Assembly (NCBI RefSeq): GCF_034702125.1
Contig: NC_085861.1
Coordinates: forward strand, 58,058,350 to 58,122,349
DNA length: 64,000 nucleotides
From: Engraulis encrasicolus
Taxonomy: Eukaryota > Chordata > Actinopteri > Clupeiformes > Engraulidae
Direction: 5' to 3'
Under the pieces are notes generated by a model, which was given only the letters and a program-made list of their open reading frames with translations, made no database searches and was not told where the DNA came from. Position numbers and translations under genes: made by a program. Numbering within the stretch: the stretch's first letter is position 1; each line of letters begins with the position of its first letter. Positions 58,014 to 64,000 of the stretch are shown here, one piece after another.

Positions 58014-59630
58014 CAGTTGAGGACGATATTATTAGCCCCCCTCCTGAAATTAGACATATCTCTTCATTGATCATTAAGAATGATCATTATTAATAAATGT
58101 GTGTTATTCTGGAAACAAATACACCATGGAGATAGTATCCAATAAGTTAAATTTGGACTTTTCCATTTTCACAATGAGTTTAAACAAAAAAGTGCAAAAA
58201 TGGCAAGGACAAAATTATTAGCCCCCTTATCATTAATAGTCAATACAGTGCCATTTATGAACAAAAATTGACACCAGGCACTTTGATTAGTTGTTAACTA
58301 TGTTGGCGCATGTCCTACCAGGGATTTTGGCCCATTTCTTTCATCGCAAATAGTTAAGCTGGTCCAAATGGCATGGATGTTGAGGATGGACATTCATTTT
58401 CAGCACTCTTCAAATGCTATCTAAAGGATTGAGGTCTGAACCACTCCATGACCATGGTTTTAGTATCCTTGAAGAACATTTGAACTATTTTGGATGCAAG
58501 TTTTGGGTTATTATCTTATTGAAATATCCAGTAAAGATCTTAGCTCCCTCTATGAGCATATTTTTGCAAGGTCACTTTCCACATTCTATCATTATTTTCA
58601 GTTTTTATGGTGCCGTACACCCAAACAAGGTTTCCTGTGGCTGAGGCTGCCACAGAATGATGCATCCACCACCATGTTTAATTGTGGAAACCATCTTATA
58701 ACGATTCAAGGCCTATCCCTTTCTTCACCTGACAGAAGCAGAATTCATGCATCAAAGCAGGTGCAATTGAATATCATCAGATGACAGCAGAGATGTTCAA
58801 AACTCATTTTTGACTTTCAAATGTCCACAGGCAAAGATCAATAACACTCTGATATGCACTGCCTTTAGTAAAGGGGTTCTTCTGTGATGATGGCCCCAAA
58901 GCCCAATATGATGACAAGCCCTAACAACTGTCTTTCTTGGTGGGGAAAAAAACTCCAGGTGAGGCCAGGTCAATAACAATCATCTAGGCAGGTGTCCAAT
59001 GCTTCTTTGGTCTAATGAGGCCAAGCAGTTTCCACAGTTACACACAGTGGTGGGGCATCAAGCTTAGTCTGTTATTCAGCCTCAGGCACAGGGAGTCTGG
59101 GTCTGAATCTGGATTGCTGGGTCTTCCAACAACATTGTAACCCAAAGCACACATTTAGATTAGTTCAGAGGTTCTTCAAGGACACTAAAACCATGACATT
59201 GGAATCACCCGCTCATAGTCCAGTCCTCAATCCCACTGAGAGTCTGTGGTTAATGTCTATGCTCAGCATCCATGCGATTTGGACCAGCTGGAACACTTTG
59301 CAGTGAAGAAATGGGCCAAAATCCCTAGTGCGGCATGTGCCAACCTAGGTAGCAACTTATCAGAGCCTGTTGTCAGTTTTGGTTCATAAATGGCACCATA
59401 TTGACTATTAATGATCAGGGGGCTAATAATTTTGTCCTTGTCATTTTTGGCCTTTTTTGTTTAAACTCATTGTAACAATAGAAAAATTCTAATTCAACTC
59501 ATTGAACATTATCTCCATCAGTGTATTTCTTTCCAGAATAACAGAAACGGTTAATAATGGTCATTCTTACTGAGAAATCAAGAGAAATGTCTAATTTCAG
59601 GAGGGGGGCTAATAATATCGTCCTCAACTG
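58014..59630. mobile_element. Palindromic Tc1/mariner derivative, family IV, copy 2
   Basis: Complete termini CAGTTGAGGACGATATTATT and inverted complement, flanked by TA. The empty site is at about 5318. Left arm on the minus strand and right arm on the plus strand both carry the 3' half of a Tc1 transposase: KHGGGCIIL in the left arm, and SPVLNPTESLW in the right. The arms differ by a deletion of about 100 bp in the right arm, so this palindrome is older or less homogenised than family II. Very similar to the copy at 53534. Confidence 0.87.
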
Positions 59631-60215
59631 TATGTACATCTCATCTATGTCTGTCTATCTAGGTCTAATCTACCTCTATATTTCTGCGTCCATCTCTCTA
59701 CGGCCAATCCAGGTCTTTATACCTTTCTCTAATCTACATATATATATCTAAATCTAATCTACTTCTATCCATCTACGTCTAATCAGCGTCTATATATATA
59801 CTTCTAATATATGTCTGTCTATCTACGTCTAATCTACGTCTAGCTAACTACGTCTAATCTACATCTGTATCTCTACGTCTAATCTACGTCTATCCATCTA
59901 CGTCTATAAATCTACGTCTAATATATGTCTGTCTATCTACTTCTAATCTACGTCTAGCTATTGACGTCTATCTGCGTTTATCTATCTACGTCTAATCTAC
60001 GTCTATCTATATACATCTAATGTACATCTATATATCTACCTCTTTCCCTCTACTTTTATTTACGTCTAATTTTAGTCTATCCATCTACGTCTAATCCACA
60101 TATACATATCTACTTCTAATTTACGTCTCTCAATCTAAATCTATTCATCTACACTTATCTACGTCTAATTTACATCTATCCCTCTATGTCTTATCAACAT
60201 ACATATATATATATA
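59631..60215. repeat. Minisatellite piece 13 (degenerate)
   Basis: Matches 5318-5915 and 51168-51697. Contains the uninterrupted target of the hAT-like element (59740) and ends in an AT run where a Tc1 inserted. Confidence 0.92.
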
Positions 60216-61833
<1,618 letters not shown>

Positions 61834-62256
61834 TATATATATATACCTCTATCCATCTACATCTAATCTACATCTACATATTTACGTCTAATCTACATCT
61901 GTCTATCTACGTCTATTCTACGTCTAGCAATCATTGTCTAGCTGCATCTACCTATCTACGTCTAATCTGAATCTGTCTATCTACGCCTATCCCATCTACT
62001 TTTATCTACGTCTAATCAATGTCTATCCATCTATGTCTAATCTACGTCTATATATCTACGTCAAGCAATCTGTCTATCTGCATCTATCTATCTATTTCTA
62101 ATCTACGTCTACCTATCTATGTCTAATCTACTTCTATATATCTACGTCTAATCTACGTCTATATATCTACGTCTAATCTACGTCTGTCAATCTACATCTA
62201 TTCTACGTCTAGCTATCTACGTCTAATCTACATCTATATATCTACGTCTAATCTAA
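61834..62256. repeat. Minisatellite piece 14
   Basis: Continues the degenerate order of 5935-6180 (including the AGCAATCATTGTCTAGCTGC variant), then a few regular monomers, and stops at the boundary with the 175-bp satellite. Confidence 0.92.
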
Positions 62257-64000
62257 AGAAAAAAAAAAGTAACTTTTTCGAATTTTTTCTCATATCGCGG
62301 GTCATGAAATTTTTCAAAAAATTCAAAATTCAAAAAATACAAAAAATATATTATTTTATGTTTCTAGAGGCAGTCAGTCGATTTGGTACTTCAGAACTGC
62401 TGTTGGAAACAGGTTTTATGATTTTTTCTGAAAAAGTGAACAAGTCACTTTTTCGAATTTTTTCTCATATCGCGGGTCATGAAATTTTTCAAAAAAAATT
62501 GAAAATGAAAAAAAAATACAAAAAAGATGTGTTTTTGTGTTTCTAGAGGCAGTCAGTCGATTTGGTACTTCGGAAATGCTGTTTGAAACAAGTTTTATGA
62601 TTTTTTCTGAAAAAGTGAAAAAGTCACTTTTTCGAAATTTTTCGTAAATCGCGGGTCATGACATTTTTCTAAAAAATTCAAAAAATACAAAAATTATGTT
62701 ATTTCGTGTTTATAGAGGCAGTCAGTCGATTTGGTACTTCGGAAATGCTGTTGGAAACAGGTTTTATGATTTTTTCTGAAAAAGTGAAAAGTCACTTTTT
62801 CAAAATTTTTGGCATATCGCCGGTCATGAAATTTTTCAAAAAAATTCAAAATTCAAAAAAACACAAAAAAGATGTACTTTTGTGTTTCTAGAGGCAGTCA
62901 GTCGATTTCGTACTTCGGAAATGTTCTTGGAAACAGGTTTTATGATTTTTTCTGAAAAAGTGAAAAAGTCACTTTTTCGAAATTTTTCGCATATCGCCGG
63001 TCATGAAATTTTTCAAAAAAATTCAAAATTCAAAAAATACAAAAAAGATGTAATTTTGTGTTTCTAGAGGCAGTCAGTCGATTTGGTAGTTCTGAAATGT
63101 TTTTGGAAACAGGTTTTATGAATTTTTTGCAAAAGTGAAAAAGTCACTTTTTCGAAATTTTTCGCATATCGCCGGTCATGAAATTTTTCAAAAAAATTCA
63201 AAATTCAAAAAACACAAAAAAGATGTAATTTTGTGTTTTTAGAGGCAGTCAGTCGATTTGGCAGTTCTGAAATGTTTTTGGAAACAGGTTTTATGATTTT
63301 TTCTGAAAAAGTGAAAAAGTCAGTTTTTCGAATATTTCGCGTATTGCGGGTCATGACATTTTTCAAAAAATTCAAAATTCAAAAAATACAAAAAAATATG
63401 TTATTTTGTGTTTCTAGAGGCAGTCAGTCGATTTGGTACTTTGGAAATGCTGTTGGAAACAGGTTTTTCTGATTTTTTCTGAAAAAGTGAAAAAGTCACT
63501 TTTTCGAAATTTGTCGCATATCGCCGGTCATGAAATTTTTCAAAAAATTCAAAATTCAATTTAAAAAAAAAAAAAAAATTTTTTGGTGTTTTTAGAGGCA
63601 GTCAGTCGATTTGGTACTTCGGAAATGCTGTTGGAAACAGGTTTTATGATTTTTTCTGAAAAAGTGAAAAAGTCACCTTTTCGAAATTTTTCGCATATCG
63701 CCGGTCATGAAATTTTTCAAAAAAATTCAAAATTCAACACAAAAAAGATGTTACTTTTTGTTTTTAGAGGCAGTCAGTCGATTTGGTACTTCGGAAATGC
63801 TGTTGGAAACAGGTTTTATGATTTTTTTCTGAAAAAGTGAAAAAGTCACTTTTTCGAAATTTTTCGCATATCGCCGGTCATGAAATTTTTCAAAAAATTC
63901 AAAATTCAAAAAAAAAAATGTAATTTTTTTTTTTGGTGTTTCTAGAGGCAGTCAGTCGATTTGGTACTTCGGAAATGCTGTTGGAAACAGGTTTTATGAT
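62257..64000. repeat. Satellite with about 175-bp monomer, running off the window end
   Basis: The landmark GAGGCAGTCAGTCGATTT recurs at 62367, 62546, 62715, 62891, 63067, 63242, 63417, 63595, 63767 and 63945. Intervals are 169-179 bases, averaging about 175. Each monomer also holds an inverted repeat, GAAAAAGTG...CACTTTTTC, and a TTCAAAATTCAAAA run of variable length. Open frames of about 60 codons per monomer arise because stops are shared by all monomers; no protein is suggested. No relation to the 25-bp minisatellite is visible. Confidence 0.95.

Noticed and set aside
62304..63840. Recurrent 60-85 codon frames in the 175-bp satellite
   Set aside because: All monomers share the same sequence, so the same frame reappears in each. 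Frames end at monomer-specific stops and resemble no protein family.
62257..64000. A CENP-B box in the 175-bp satellite
   Set aside because: TTCG and CGGG words both occur, but the spacing between them is about 8 bases too long for the consensus and most monomers read CCGG instead.

Overview
This window is eukaryotic and almost entirely repetitive. The element content (many Tc1-like DNA transposons, a BEL/Pao retrotransposon, a Tx1/L1-like LINE, a CR1/L2-like LINE and hAT-like non-autonomous elements) points to a teleost fish; I cannot name the species. I find no convincing host gene, no canonical functional tRNA or rRNA gene, no CRISPR array and no prokaryotic operon. It looks like heterochromatin, perhaps pericentromeric or subtelomeric.

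The backbone is one minisatellite of about 18.5 kb in total, cut into 14 pieces between 2991 and 62256. Its monomer is about 25 bp: an 11-base half (CTACGTCTAAT) joined to a 14-base half (CTACGTCTATATAT and variants). Variant monomers are arranged in higher-order repeats. The centre (11797-13824 and 35927-45995) is homogeneous; the outer pieces (2991-6717 and 49374-62256) are older and more degenerate. At 62257 it gives way to a different satellite with a monomer of about 175 bp, which runs off the end.

Transposable elements have landed in this array, mostly in its TATATAT steps. From left to right: a solo LTR split by a 2.4 kb DNA element (1-2990); a hAT-like element (3263-4998); a palindromic Tc1 derivative (6718-8341); a second palindromic family (8795-10087, with further copies at 45996-47278 and 48081-49373); a decayed Tc1 (10238-11796); a full-length L1 on the minus strand (13825-35926); a hAT-like element (49658-51167); a Tc1 end fragment (51698-52005); an L2-like LINE (52289-55599) carrying a third palindromic Tc1 family; a second solo LTR copy (56843-57430); another third-family palindrome (58014-59630); and a Tc1 with an intact 337-residue transposase (60216-61833).

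The L1 is the outer shell of a nest four levels deep: minisatellite, then L1, then an LTR-type insertion (14770-30908, GTGT target duplication), then a BEL/Pao tandem dimer (14920-28977, TAATG target duplication) of form LTR-gag/pol-LTR-gag/pol-LTR. Both BEL reading frames are intact at 1966 codons. The BEL copies and the Tc1 at 60216 are therefore the only elements that look coding-competent; all others are decayed, truncated or non-autonomous.

Three paralogous stretches of the array (about 1-6700, 49560-52288 and 56843-62256) act as one another's empty sites. This confirms several insertion boundaries and shows that the solo LTR at the two ends is a segmental duplication with copies about 56.8 kb apart. 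The most unusual observations are the repeated appearance of Tc1 elements as inverted dimers of the 3' half of the transposase gene, and one copy whose central spacer is inverted while its arm-specific marker is not.
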